A DNA stretch of 64,000 nt from JAJZRJ01 sp040757055. GTDB taxonomy: Bacteria; Desulfobacterota; Desulfobulbia; Desulfobulbales; Desulfurivibrionaceae. Below the pieces are notes generated by a model. That model was not told where the DNA came from. It ran no database searches and saw only the letters and a program-made list of their open reading frames with translations. The stretch covers positions 62,001 through 126,000 of the forward strand of contig JBFLXY010000004.1 in NCBI GenBank assembly GCA_040757055.1, written 5' to 3'. The translations under genes and the position numbers were made by a program. Shown here piece by piece: positions 1 through 9,198 of this stretch (position 1 is its first letter; each line of letters starts with the position of its first letter).

Positions 1-846
1 GCCGTGGCCAGGGGCGAATGTGTCGGCTTCCTCGGCCCCAATGGCGCGGGCAAGACCACCACCATCAACATGCTCCTCGGCCTGGTCACCATGTCGGCCG
101 GCGCCATCCAGGTCTTCGATCTGCCGGTGCCGCGAAAACTCGCCGCCATCAAGGCGATGACCGGCGTGGTGCCCCAGGCGGACAGCCTGGACCCCGACCT
201 CACCGTGGAGCAGAACCTGCTCCTCTATGCAAGCTACTACACCATTCCGCGCGCCACGGCCAAAGCGCGCACCAACGAACTGCTCCACTTTTTTGCCCTG
301 GAATCCCGCCGGGGCGAGGTGATCGGCCAGCTTTCCGGCGGCCAGCGCCGCCGCCTGCTGCTGGCCCGGGCGCTCATCAACGATCCGCTCCTTCTCATCC
401 TCGACGAGCCCACCATCGGCCTCGATCCCCAGGCGCGCCACCTCATGTGGGAGCGCTTGCAGGAACTCAAGGCCCGCGGCACCACCATCCTCCTCACCAG
501 CCACTACCTCGACGAGGTGGCGCGCCTGAGCGACCGGGTGCTCATCATCGACCATGGCCGCATCGTGGCCCAGGGCGAACCAAGGCAGCTCATCACCGAC
601 CTGGTCGGCATCGAGGTCTTCGAGGTGGAGGGCACCGGCGCGGAACTCGACCAGCTCGCGGCAGGGCTGGCCGGCTGCGAGGAGGCAAAAATCGAACGGG
701 CGGGGGATACGCTGTACCTCTACGCCAAAAAGGAATGCCGCCACATCGAGGCGCTGCTCAAAAAATCGCGGGGATGGCTCAGGCGGCCGGCCAATCTCGA
801 AGACCTCTTCATCCGGCTCACCGGCCGTTCGCTGCGGGAATCATGA
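1..846 (+). CDS. ABC transporter ATP-binding protein, NodI-like (5' end cut by window)
   Basis: This is the nucleotide-binding subunit of an ABC-2 type exporter, acting at the cytoplasmic face of the inner membrane. The frame is open from the first base, so the true start lies upstream; a GTG at position 4 is in frame, but the visible protein begins just before Walker A (GPNGAGKT, about visible residues 12-19), so some N-terminal residues must be missing. The signature LSGGQRRRL, Walker B LLILDEP and the H-loop SH follow in the normal order. The last about 80 residues form the C-terminal extension usual in NodI/CcmA-like proteins. It overlaps the next gene by ATGA (843-846), so the permease is its partner by translational coupling. 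The substrate cannot be told from the sequence. Confidence 0.93.
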   Translation, partial: AVARGECVGFLGPNGAGKTTTINMLLGLVTMSAGAIQVFDLPVPRKLAAIKAMTGVVPQADSLDPDLTVEQNLLLYASYYTIPRATAKARTNELLHFFALESRRGEVIGQLSGGQRRRLLLARALINDPLLLILDEPTIGLDPQARHLMWERLQELKARGTTILLTSHYLDEVARLSDRVLIIDHGRIVAQGEPRQLITDLVGIEVFEVEGTGAELDQLAAGLAGCEEAKIERAGDTLYLYAKKECRHIEALLKKSRGWLRRPANLEDLFIRLTGRSLRES

Positions 847-1601
847 ACTGGTTCGCCTTCACCAAAATCTGGCAACGCAACGCCCTGGTCTGGCGCACCC
901 ATATCATGGCCACCCTCATCGGCAACCTGGGCCAGCCGCTCCTTTTCCTGCTGGCCATGGGCTACGGCCTGGGCCATGCGGTGCCGCCCGTCGACGGCCT
1001 CACCTACCTCCAGTTTCTCGCCCCCGGCCTGGTCGCCTCGGCGGTGATGTACAGCGCCGCCTTCGAGAACACCTACGGCTCCTACACCCGGCTGAGTTTG
1101 CAAAAGACCTACGAGGCGATCCTCACCACGCCGCTGACCATGGCCGACCTGGCCTTGGGCGAAATCGCCTGGGGGGCCACCAAGGGGCTCATCGCCGCGC
1201 TCATCATGCTGGCCAGCCTGCCGCTTTTCGGGGTCTGGCCAAGCCCCTGGACCATCGCCCTGCTGCCGGTGCTCTTCATTTCCGGCGCCTTCTTCGCCGC
1301 CTTCGGCCTCATCATGACCGCGCTGGCCAGCGACTACGAATTCTTCAACTACTTCATCTCGCTGGTCATCACCCCGCTCTTTCTCTTTTCCGGCATCTTC
1401 TTCCCGCTCAATACCCTCTCGCCCACCGCCCGCCTCATCTGCGAGCACCTGCCGCTCACCCCGGTGGTCACCCTCTCCCGCATGTTCTGCTACGGCCGCT
1501 TTGCCGAACCGTTGCTCTGGAAGATCCTCGGCCCGCTGCTGCTCGCCGCGGCCGCCACCTGGCTGGCCATCACCCTGCTCCGGCGGCGACTGATCCGATA
1601 G
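843..1601 (+). CDS. ABC-2 type permease, NodJ-like
   Basis: This is a 252-residue inner-membrane permease of the ABC-2 family with about six hydrophobic segments. It starts at the ATG that overlaps the stop of the ATPase gene (ATGA). The segment around residues 170-200 (DYEFFNYFISLVITPLFLFSG followed by FFPL) matches the conserved region of NodJ/DrrB-like permeases. Together with the upstream ATPase it forms a two-gene exporter of lipid, sugar or drug type. Substrate unknown. Confidence 0.92.
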   Translation: MNWFAFTKIWQRNALVWRTHIMATLIGNLGQPLLFLLAMGYGLGHAVPPVDGLTYLQFLAPGLVASAVMYSAAFENTYGSYTRLSLQKTYEAILTTPLTMADLALGEIAWGATKGLIAALIMLASLPLFGVWPSPWTIALLPVLFISGAFFAAFGLIMTALASDYEFFNYFISLVITPLFLFSGIFFPLNTLSPTARLICEHLPLTPVVTLSRMFCYGRFAEPLLWKILGPLLLAAAATWLAITLLRRRLIR

Positions 1602-1610
1602 GAGGGAACG

Positions 1611-1991
1611 GTGCTCGACCACAAAAAGCTCGCAGTCATCCACATCGTCAAGAAGGAGCTGGGGTTAAGCGACCAGGCATACCGCGACGCGCTGGAGAAG
1701 ATCACCGGCGTGCGCTCGGCGAGAGATCTGGACGAAGCGGGCTTTCGCACCCTCATGCGCCATTTCGCAAAGAGTCGCCACTACCGGGTGAACGCGCAGG
1801 GGATGACCTTCCGCCAGCAGCTCTTCATCAGGCACCTGGCGGAAGACCTCGGCTGGGACCAGACCCACTTCCGCAACTTCCTGCGGAAATATTACAAAAA
1901 GGACGACCTCGCCGCCTTGAGCCGGAGCGAGGCGAGCAAGGTGATCGAGTCGCTGAAGCAGATCCTCGCCCACCGCCCGCTGCCGGGATGA
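1611..1991 (+). CDS. GemA/Gp16-like regulatory protein (DUF1018 family)
   Basis: This 126-residue protein resembles the GemA (Mu gp16) family. It has a basic N-terminus, a LGLSDQAYRDAL segment near residue 17, and a C-terminal helical part with RQQLFIRHLAEDLGW (residues 68-82). The start is a GTG at 1611 with an excellent AGGAGGG ribosome-binding site four bases upstream. It lies nine bases after the ABC-2 permease and so may be cotranscribed with it. In phage Mu this family affects host gene expression and DNA topology. No other phage gene is visible here, so it is either a domesticated phage gene or a chromosomal member of the family. Family assignment is from memory of conserved segments. 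Confidence 0.75.
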   Translation: MLDHKKLAVIHIVKKELGLSDQAYRDALEKITGVRSARDLDEAGFRTLMRHFAKSRHYRVNAQGMTFRQQLFIRHLAEDLGWDQTHFRNFLRKYYKKDDLAALSRSEASKVIESLKQILAHRPLPG

Positions 1992-1999
1992 TTATCAGG

Positions 2000-2020
2000 C
2001 TGTTTTCTTGACGAAAACAG
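2000..2020. repeat. Perfect 8-bp inverted repeat after the gemA-like gene
   Basis: CTGTTTTC and GAAAACAG flank a five-base loop. There is no T-run after it, so it is at best a weak terminator. It overlaps the -35 box of the promoter proposed for prfC and may instead be an operator or an RNA 3'-end hairpin. Confidence 0.5.
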
Positions 2021-2036
2021 GGCGGGCGTGTAGAGT
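2008..2036 (+). promoter_or_regulatory. Sigma-70 type promoter for prfC
   Basis: TTGACG (2008-2013) is followed after 17 bases by TAGAGT (2031-2036). Transcription would start near 2043-2045 and leave a leader of about 180 nt before prfC. Confidence 0.55.
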
Positions 2037-2044
2037 GGCCCGCC

Positions 2045-2104
2045 ATGAGAACCTGCTGCCCATCGCGCCACACCCGCGCCCCCTTTTTCCTGACGCCGCC
2101 CTAA
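2045..2104 (+). CDS. Possible leader peptide ahead of prfC
   Basis: A 19-codon frame starts with ATG at or within a base or two of the predicted transcription start, and ends FLTPP followed by TAA. There is no ribosome-binding site, so it would be a leaderless start. Its C-terminal Pro-Pro before the stop is a context known to slow termination, which would be meaningful ahead of a gene for release factor 3. It could also be chance in a GC-rich leader. Confidence 0.25.
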   Translation: MRTCCPSRHTRAPFFLTPP

Positions 2105-2225
2105 GCCCAACCGAATCGGGCCGACCGCAGCGTACCACCGCCCCGCCGCGAAACACCCGCTGCGCCACTCTTCTCCAACAACGCGGACGCTCCACGCGCC
2201 AGCACTTTTAACGAGAACGAAAACC

Positions 2226-3814
<1,589 letters not shown>

Positions 3815-3815
<1 letters not shown>

Positions 3816-3832
3816 CGGCTGGACTCAGCCGC
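3815..3832. terminator. Hairpin between convergent prfC and marC
   Basis: GCGGCTG and CAGCCGC form a 7-bp stem with a four-base loop spanning both stop codons. There is no clear T-run on either side, so it may act mainly as a shared mRNA 3'-end structure. Confidence 0.45.
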
Positions 3833-4466
3833 CCAAAACCGGCAGCAACTGCCGGAGACCGCTGACGATGAACTCCACCCCCACCGCGGCCATGATGAGC
3901 CCCATGATACGGGTGACGACGTTGATGCCGGTCTTGCCGAGGCGGGCCGCCACCGGCGGGGCGGCGCGGAAGAGCAGCCAGGTGATGAGGGCGAGGATGG
4001 CGATGCCGGCGGCGATCAGCGCGTAATGGGTCAGGCCGGAGCCGCGCTGGGCATAGAGGATCACCGTGCTGATGGCGCCAGGCCCTGCGAGCAGCGGGGT
4101 ACCCAGCGGCACCACGGCCATGGATTCCCGCGCCTCCACATCCTGCATCTCTTCCTCGGTGTGCTTCACCGAACTCATCTTGGCATGGAGCATGGAGATG
4201 GCCATGAGCAGGATGAGGATGCCGCCGCCCACCCGGAAGGAACCGATGGAGATGCCGAAAAAGCGCAACACCGCCTCGCCGGTGATGAGGGCGACCCAGA
4301 GGATGGCCGCGGTGGCGACCGCAGCCCACCAGGCGGTTTCCCGGCGGGCGCGGTCGGGCAGGGTGGCGGTGAGGTTGATGAAGACCGGCACCGCCCCCAG
4401 CGGGTTGACGATGGCGAGCAGCGCTGCAAAGAACTTCGCGTATTCCGACCAGGGGGCGATTTCCAT
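3825..4466 (-). CDS. marC: MarC family integral membrane protein
   Basis: This is a 213-residue inner-membrane protein of the MarC (UPF0056) family, with about six membrane segments and the conserved NPLGAVPVF near the N-terminus (residues 21-29). The ATG start at 4466 is the first in a frame that fits the usual family length of about 200-215 residues. The family has been called multiple antibiotic resistance-related, but no transport function is firmly known. It converges with prfC. A TATAAT box lies about 65 bases upstream on the same strand. Confidence 0.9.
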   Translation of the reverse strand: MEIAPWSEYAKFFAALLAIVNPLGAVPVFINLTATLPDRARRETAWWAAVATAAILWVALITGEAVLRFFGISIGSFRVGGGILILLMAISMLHAKMSSVKHTEEEMQDVEARESMAVVPLGTPLLAGPGAISTVILYAQRGSGLTHYALIAAGIAILALITWLLFRAAPPVAARLGKTGINVVTRIMGLIMAAVGVEFIVSGLRQLLPVLGG

Positions 4467-4531
4467 CCCTTCCTCATCCGGTTGCAGGTGGCCAGGGACC
4501 GGCCTCTTGTGGCGGCCTTCCCGTTTCCGTC

Positions 4532-4537
4532 ATTATA
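4532..4537 (-). promoter_or_regulatory. Possible -10 box for marC
   Basis: A perfect TATAAT on the minus strand, about 65 bases upstream of the marC start. The -35 region (TTCGTT at 16 bp spacing) is poor. Confidence 0.35.
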
Positions 4538-4721
4538 GCGGTTCGGCCTGAAAAACGAACCCTTATTCCGCACCCATCCCGCACCGGCTGCTGCGACATT
4601 TTGCCTCGCCTGCCCTGCCATTTTTCGTGGCCAGCCCCGCGCGTCTTCCTGTATCATGGGATTCAAACACTACGCTTGCAACATCATCCAGCAGCAACCC
4701 ATAAAGAGGGAGGATATGGCG

Positions 4722-5243
4722 ATGCAGATGGAAAAGGGGCAATGGAGCCCCTATGTGGCCGGAGCCTTGAGCGGCCTGGTCATGGTCGGGTCGGTCTGGC
4801 TCACCGGCAAATACGCCGGGGCCTCCACCACCTTCGTGCGCGGCGCCGGCATGATCGAGCAGATCTTCAGCCCGGAACGGGTGGCGCAGATGGAGTATTT
4901 CCTCAAGGACAAGCCGGTCATCGACTGGCAATGGATGTTCGTGGTCGGCATCCTCATCGGCTCGTTCCTTGCGGCGCTCACCTCGGGCAGCTTCAAACCG
5001 CAGGGTGTGCCGGACATGTGGCGGGAAAAATTCGGCCCCTCGGCCGCCAAACGTGGGCTGGCCGCCTTTGTTGGCGGGGTGATCGCCATGTACGGCGCCC
5101 GCCTCGCCGACGGCTGACCGAGCGGCCATGGGCTGAGCGGTTCGCTCCAGCTGGCAGTAAGTGGCTACATTGCTCTGATCTGTTTCTTCATCGGCGGCAT
5201 CATCATGGCCCGCCTGGTGTACGGCAAGGGAGGTCCATCATGA
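4722..5243 (+). CDS. YeeE/YedE family transporter subunit with in-frame UGA (selenocysteine)
   Basis: This is the N-terminal half of a split YeeE/YedE (sulphur transport, PF04143-like) membrane transporter, which moves small sulphur- or selenium-containing anions. A plain reading stops at UGA 5115-5117, but the same frame continues for 41 more codons to a TGA at 5241-5243 that overlaps the next start by ATGA. The joined product reads ARLADG-U-PSGHGLSG, exactly the GARxxGCxSGHG motif of this family, with the UGA at the conserved Cys (residue 132 of 173). The continuation also supplies the expected next membrane helix. A hairpin at SECIS distance follows the UGA. ATG 4722 is preferred over ATG 4716 because GGGAGG lies eight bases before it. 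Pseudogene or sequencing error is much less likely, because a single UGA replaces the key Cys and the frame is otherwise intact. Confidence 0.88.
5132..5151 (+). promoter_or_regulatory. Putative bacterial SECIS element of the YeeE/YedE gene
   Basis: GAGCG and CGCTC form a five-pair stem around a GTT loop, extended by GCT/AGC across one bulged C. The apical GGU lies about 22 nt after the UGA, within the 16-37 nt range normal for bacterial SelB-binding hairpins. Confidence 0.7.
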
Positions 5244-5767
5244 ACCAGCTCCTGGCCGGGCTCATCACCGGCATCCTTTTCGGCTTCCTGCTCCAGAAAG
5301 GCCGGGTCATCCGCTACGACAGGCAACTGGCGGCCCTGCGCCTCCAGGACATGACCATCGTCAAATTCATGGCCACCAGCGTGCTGGTGGGGATGGTGGG
5401 GGTCTATCTGCTCCAGGACCTGGGGTTGGCCAAGCTTTCGCTCAAAAGCACCATCCTGGGCGGCAACATCCTGGGCGGCCTCATCTTCGGCCTGGGATGG
5501 GGACTGATCGGCTACTGCCCCGGCACCTCAGCCGGCGCCCTGGGCGAAGGCCGCTGGGATGCCATCTGGGGCATCGCCGGCATGCTGGGCGGCGCCGCGC
5601 TCTATGCCGAATCCTATCCGTTCATGAAGACCACGGTGCTCACCTGGGGCGACTATGGCAAAATCACCATCCCCCAGTTGCTCGGCATCAACCACTGGCC
5701 GGTGATCGCCCTCTTTGTCGCGGGCGGCATCCTGCTGCTGCGCTGGTTCGAGAAGAAGGGGCTGTAG
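5240..5767 (+). CDS. YeeE/YedE family transporter, second subunit
   Basis: This is a 175-residue membrane protein, the second half of the split YeeE/YedE transporter. It begins with ATG overlapping the TGA of the first subunit, so the two are translationally coupled. The conserved GYCPGTSAGALGEGR motif (residues about 93-107) is the C-terminal counterpart of the Cys/Sec motif in the partner. Four or five hydrophobic helices are visible, and the protein ends RWFEKKGL. The pair lies on a short operon ending in a strong hairpin. Known relatives import thiosulphate (TsuA) or are suspected of carrying selenium compounds; which applies here is open. Confidence 0.9.
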   Translation: MNQLLAGLITGILFGFLLQKGRVIRYDRQLAALRLQDMTIVKFMATSVLVGMVGVYLLQDLGLAKLSLKSTILGGNILGGLIFGLGWGLIGYCPGTSAGALGEGRWDAIWGIAGMLGGAALYAESYPFMKTTVLTWGDYGKITIPQLLGINHWPVIALFVAGGILLLRWFEKKGL

Positions 5768-5792
5768 CCGTACTCCCCCTTATCCACTCCAA

Positions 5793-5826
5793 CGGCCGGA
5801 CAGCATGCACGCTGTCCGGCCGCTTT
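5793..5826. terminator. Strong hairpin terminator between YeeE/YedE operon and exchanger
   Basis: CGGCCGGACAGC and GCTGTCCGGCCG form a perfect 12-bp stem with a six-base loop, followed by CTTTC. It sits between two convergent transcription units and could serve both. Confidence 0.8.
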
Positions 5827-5858
5827 CCCCCCTGGCGATCCATTCCCGCACGGCCCCC

Positions 5859-6842
5859 TTACCCCATCGCCCGCCAGGCCACATAGACCGCGTAGCCCAA
5901 GAAAAGCACCAGCCCCTCCCGCCGCACGATCCGGCGGTTGTTCAGCAGGGCAAAGGGCATGAGCACCACGGCAAAGACGACCATGACGAGAAGGTCGGCA
6001 AGCCCCTCGGCCGGAATGGTGATGGGCGCGATGGTGGCGCTCAGGCCGGCGACGAAAAGCAGGTTGAAGATGTTGGAGCCCACCACGTTGCCCACGGCGA
6101 TGTCGGTCTGACCCCGCCAGGTGGCGACCAGCGAGGTGGCCAGTTCCGGCAGGCTGGTGCCCACCGCCACCACGGTCACCCCCACCACCACCTGCGGCAC
6201 CCCGAAGGCCAGGGCCAAAACGCTGGCCGCATCCACCGTCACCCGACCGCCGAAGACCAGCCCGGCCAGCCCGACCACGATCAGCACCCACTGGGGCGCA
6301 TAGGAATGGGCTCCGGCGCCGGAAAGCGAGGCCGAGGCCTCCCGCACCAGGGCGTCACTCCTGCGCTTGCGCAGCACGTCGCCGGCGGTGTAGTAGAGAA
6401 ACACCGTAAAGACGAGGAGCAAGATCAGGCCGTCAGCCCGGTCGTACAGGGAGACCGTGCCGCGCAGGAGAGGGTCGAAGCCCAGCACCACGCCGCACAT
6501 CGAGGCAAGGAGCAGCATGGGCAGTTCGCGGGAGATGATCTGGCTTTCGATGTCCAGTGGCTTCAAGAGGGCGGTGAGACCGACAATGAGGCCGATGTTG
6601 GCGATGTTGGAGCCGATGATGTTGCCAAAGGCGATCTCCGACACCCCGGAGAGCGAGGCGGTGATGTTCACCGCCATCTCCGGCGTGCTGGTGCCGAAGG
6701 CCACCACGGTCAGTCCGATGACAAGAGGAGACACCCCGGCCAGCCGGGCCAGGGCCGAAGCACCGCGCACCAGAGCCTCGGCGCCGCCGAGCAGCATGGC
6801 AAAGCCCAGCACCACCAAGCCAAGATTGACAAACAACTCCAT
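5859..6842 (-). CDS. yrbG: Calcium/sodium antiporter, YrbG type (CaCA superfamily)
   Basis: This is a 327-residue inner-membrane cation exchanger. The two inverted alpha repeats of the family are plain: FGTSTPEMAVN with GNIIGSNIAN in the first half, and VGTSLPELATS with GNVVGSNIFN in the second. Each carries the acidic residue (Glu of TPE and LPE) that binds the cation. About ten membrane helices are visible, with a polar loop (RKRRSDALVREAS) in the middle. It converges with the YeeE/YedE operon and diverges from the C39-like protease gene. Confidence 0.94.
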   Translation of the reverse strand: MELFVNLGLVVLGFAMLLGGAEALVRGASALARLAGVSPLVIGLTVVAFGTSTPEMAVNITASLSGVSEIAFGNIIGSNIANIGLIVGLTALLKPLDIESQIISRELPMLLLASMCGVVLGFDPLLRGTVSLYDRADGLILLLVFTVFLYYTAGDVLRKRRSDALVREASASLSGAGAHSYAPQWVLIVVGLAGLVFGGRVTVDAASVLALAFGVPQVVVGVTVVAVGTSLPELATSLVATWRGQTDIAVGNVVGSNIFNLLFVAGLSATIAPITIPAEGLADLLVMVVFAVVLMPFALLNNRRIVRREGLVLFLGYAVYVAWRAMG

Positions 6843-7002
6843 TTCCGTTCACTCCGACGGTTTTTCTTCCCTTGTCCCATGAACCGTATGACGGCGCAAC
6901 CGCTTTCTGCCCCGATCCGGCGGGGAAAATCCCCCCTTTTTCTGTTTCCCTTTTCGTCCTGCTCTGCAATAATGGGACAAAATCAACAAGGCCGCCGCTG
7001 TC

Positions 7003-7716
7003 ATGGAAACCCGCCTGCAACTCCCGATGCTCCCCCAGCCGGACGACACCACCTGCGGCCCCACCTGTCTGCACGCGGTCTACAGCTACTACGGCGATCC
7101 CATTGCGCTCAGGAAGGTGATCAGCGAGGTGAGCAACCTGGAAGGGGGCGGCACCCTGGAGGTGCTGCTGGCCTGCCACGCGCTCAGACGCGGCTACAAG
7201 GCCACCATCTACACCTACAACCTGAACATCTTCGACCCTACCTGGTTCGACGGCCAGGAGGTCGATCTGGCGGAAAAACTCCAGCTCCAGCTTGCGGCAA
7301 AAAAGAAGCCCAAGCTGGCAGTGGCCACCAGGGCCTACCTCGACTACCTGCGCCTGGGCGGCAGGATCCGCTTCCAGGACCTCAACTCGGCCCTCATCCG
7401 CAAATACCTCAAACAGGAAAAGCCGATCCTCTGCGGGTTGTCCGCCACCTACCTCTACCACTGCGCCCGCGAACACGGCGAGGCCCTAGAGTACGACGAC
7501 ATCCGCGGGGTATCCAGCGGCCACTTCGTTGTGCTCTGCGGCTACGACATGGAGCACCGCACGGTGCTGGTGGCCGATCCGCTCTACCAGAATCCCCTGC
7601 GGGCCGGCCACTACTACGAGGTGCCCATCCACCGGCTGATCGGCGCGATCCTTCTCGGCATCCTCACCTACGACGGCAACCTGCTCATCATCGAGCCCAG
7701 GAAATCCGGCCGCTGA
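7003..7716 (+). CDS. C39-like cysteine protease family protein
   Basis: This 237-residue protein has a peptidase C39-like papain fold. The catalytic Cys lies in TTCGPTC (Cys18), and a later HFVVLCGYD segment supplies His with ADPL supplying the Asp. There is no signal peptide, so it is cytoplasmic. It is the first gene of a tight three-gene cluster with a RimK-like ATP-grasp ligase (nine bases on) and a GCS2 family ligase (ATGA overlap). This gene set recurs in proteobacteria and is predicted to make and trim a small amide-linked peptide or modified amino acid. The protease would hydrolyse or transfer amide bonds in that product. The actual substrate is not known. Confidence 0.87.
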   Translation: METRLQLPMLPQPDDTTCGPTCLHAVYSYYGDPIALRKVISEVSNLEGGGTLEVLLACHALRRGYKATIYTYNLNIFDPTWFDGQEVDLAEKLQLQLAAKKKPKLAVATRAYLDYLRLGGRIRFQDLNSALIRKYLKQEKPILCGLSATYLYHCAREHGEALEYDDIRGVSSGHFVVLCGYDMEHRTVLVADPLYQNPLRAGHYYEVPIHRLIGAILLGILTYDGNLLIIEPRKSGR

Positions 7717-7725
7717 TCCGACCCG

Positions 7726-9198
7726 ATGCCCACCACCCTCATCATCGTCGACAACCCCAAATCGTGGCCCCTGGAGCTGAAAGGGGTGGATATCGTGCCG
7801 GCCCGGCAATACCTCACCGATCCGGCCTACACGAGCCTCAGGCACACCAAGGTCTTCAACCTCTGCCGTTCCTACCGCTACCAGTCGGTGGGCTACTATG
7901 TCTCGCTCCTGGCCGAGGCACGCGGCCACAAGCCGATCCCGCGCCTCTCCACCATCCAGGACATGAAGCTGCAGACCATTGTCCGCTTCGTCTCCGACGA
8001 CCTGGACGACCTGATTCAGAAAAGCCTCAGCGCCATCCACTCCGACCGCTTTACGCTCAGCATCTACTTTGGCCGCAACATGGCCAAGCGCTACGACCGT
8101 CTGGCGACCAAGCTCTTCCGTACCTTCCACGCCCCGCTGCTGCGGGCCCAGTTCGTCTTCCAGAAGAAGTGGCAGCTGCAATCGATCCAGCCCATTGCCG
8201 GCAACGAGATCCCGGACCACCACCACCCCTTTGTCATCCAGGTGGCGGGGGAATTCTTCGCCCGACGCGAGACCCAGCCCAAGAAGAGCAACGCCCGCTA
8301 CGACATCGCCATCCTCGTCAACCCGCAGGAGAAGGTGCCGCCCTCCAACGAGAAGGCGCTTAAAAAATTCATCAAGGCGGCCAACGGACTGCAACTGAGC
8401 GCCGAACTCATCGAAAAGGACGACTTCTCGCGCCTGGCCGAGTTCGACGCCCTCTTCATCCGCGAGACCACCAGCGTCAACCACTACACCTACCGCTTCG
8501 CCCGCAAGGCCGCGGCCGAGGGGTTGGTGGTGATCGACGATCCCGAGTCGATTTTAAAATGCACCAACAAGGTCTTCCTGGCGGAACTCCTGCAGCGCAA
8601 CCACATCGCCTGCCCCAGGACCATGATCGCCAACCGCGACAACCTGGAGGCGGTGCTCCGCGAACTGGGGCTGCCCTGCATCCTGAAGAAGCCGGACAGC
8701 TCCTTCTCCCAGGGGGTCTTGAAGGCGACGACCCTGGAGGAGTTCGTGGAATTCGCCCACCAGCTCCTCGACGACTCGGAACTCATCATTGCCCAGCAGT
8801 TCCTGCCCACGGACTACGACTGGCGGGTGACGGTGCTGGACAACGAACCGCTCTTTGTCTGCAAGTACTTCATGGCCAAGAACCACTGGCAGATCATCGA
8901 GCACCACGCCGACGGCACGAGCCACGAGGGCGACTCCATCACGCTCCCGGTGGAAGAGGCGCCGGAGCGGGTGGTGAAGACCGCGCTCAAGGCGGCGAAC
9001 CTCATCGGCAACGGACTCTACGGCGTGGACCTCAAGGAGGTGGGCCGCCACCTCTACGTGATCGAGATCAACGACAACCCCAACATCGACGCGGGCGTCG
9101 AGGATACGGTGCTGAAAGACGAACTCTACCGCCGCGTCATGCACTCCTTTCTGAACCGCATCGAGCAGCGCACCCACCCTGCCACAGGCCGCAAATGA
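7726..9198 (+). CDS. RimK-like ATP-grasp ligase with RLAN N-terminal domain
   Basis: This 490-residue protein has two parts. Residues 1 to about 190 resemble the RimK-like ATP-grasp N-terminal (RLAN) domain. Residues about 250-480 are an ATP-grasp fold, with ILKKPDSSFSQGV for the ATP-binding loop, the EKxx-like IIAQQFLPTDYDWRV segment and the metal-binding end YVIEINDNPNIDAGVED. Such enzymes join an amino group to a carboxylate through an acyl phosphate; RimK itself adds glutamates. It starts at ATG 7726 right after the protease gene and its stop overlaps the next ATG, so it is part of one coupled unit. Confidence 0.9.
   Translation: MPTTLIIVDNPKSWPLELKGVDIVPARQYLTDPAYTSLRHTKVFNLCRSYRYQSVGYYVSLLAEARGHKPIPRLSTIQDMKLQTIVRFVSDDLDDLIQKSLSAIHSDRFTLSIYFGRNMAKRYDRLATKLFRTFHAPLLRAQFVFQKKWQLQSIQPIAGNEIPDHHHPFVIQVAGEFFARRETQPKKSNARYDIAILVNPQEKVPPSNEKALKKFIKAANGLQLSAELIEKDDFSRLAEFDALFIRETTSVNHYTYRFARKAAAEGLVVIDDPESILKCTNKVFLAELLQRNHIACPRTMIANRDNLEAVLRELGLPCILKKPDSSFSQGVLKATTLEEFVEFAHQLLDDSELIIAQQFLPTDYDWRVTVLDNEPLFVCKYFMAKNHWQIIEHHADGTSHEGDSITLPVEEAPERVVKTALKAANLIGNGLYGVDLKEVGRHLYVIEINDNPNIDAGVEDTVLKDELYRRVMHSFLNRIEQRTHPATGRK

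Noticed and set aside
1611..1991. Prophage remnant
   Set aside because: Only one phage-like gene is present and the flanking genes are ordinary chromosomal ones.
4656..5117. YeeE/YedE first gene as a truncated pseudogene or frameshift
   Set aside because: The frame on both sides of the UGA is the same and intact; only the conserved Cys codon is replaced by UGA, with a SECIS-like hairpin after it.
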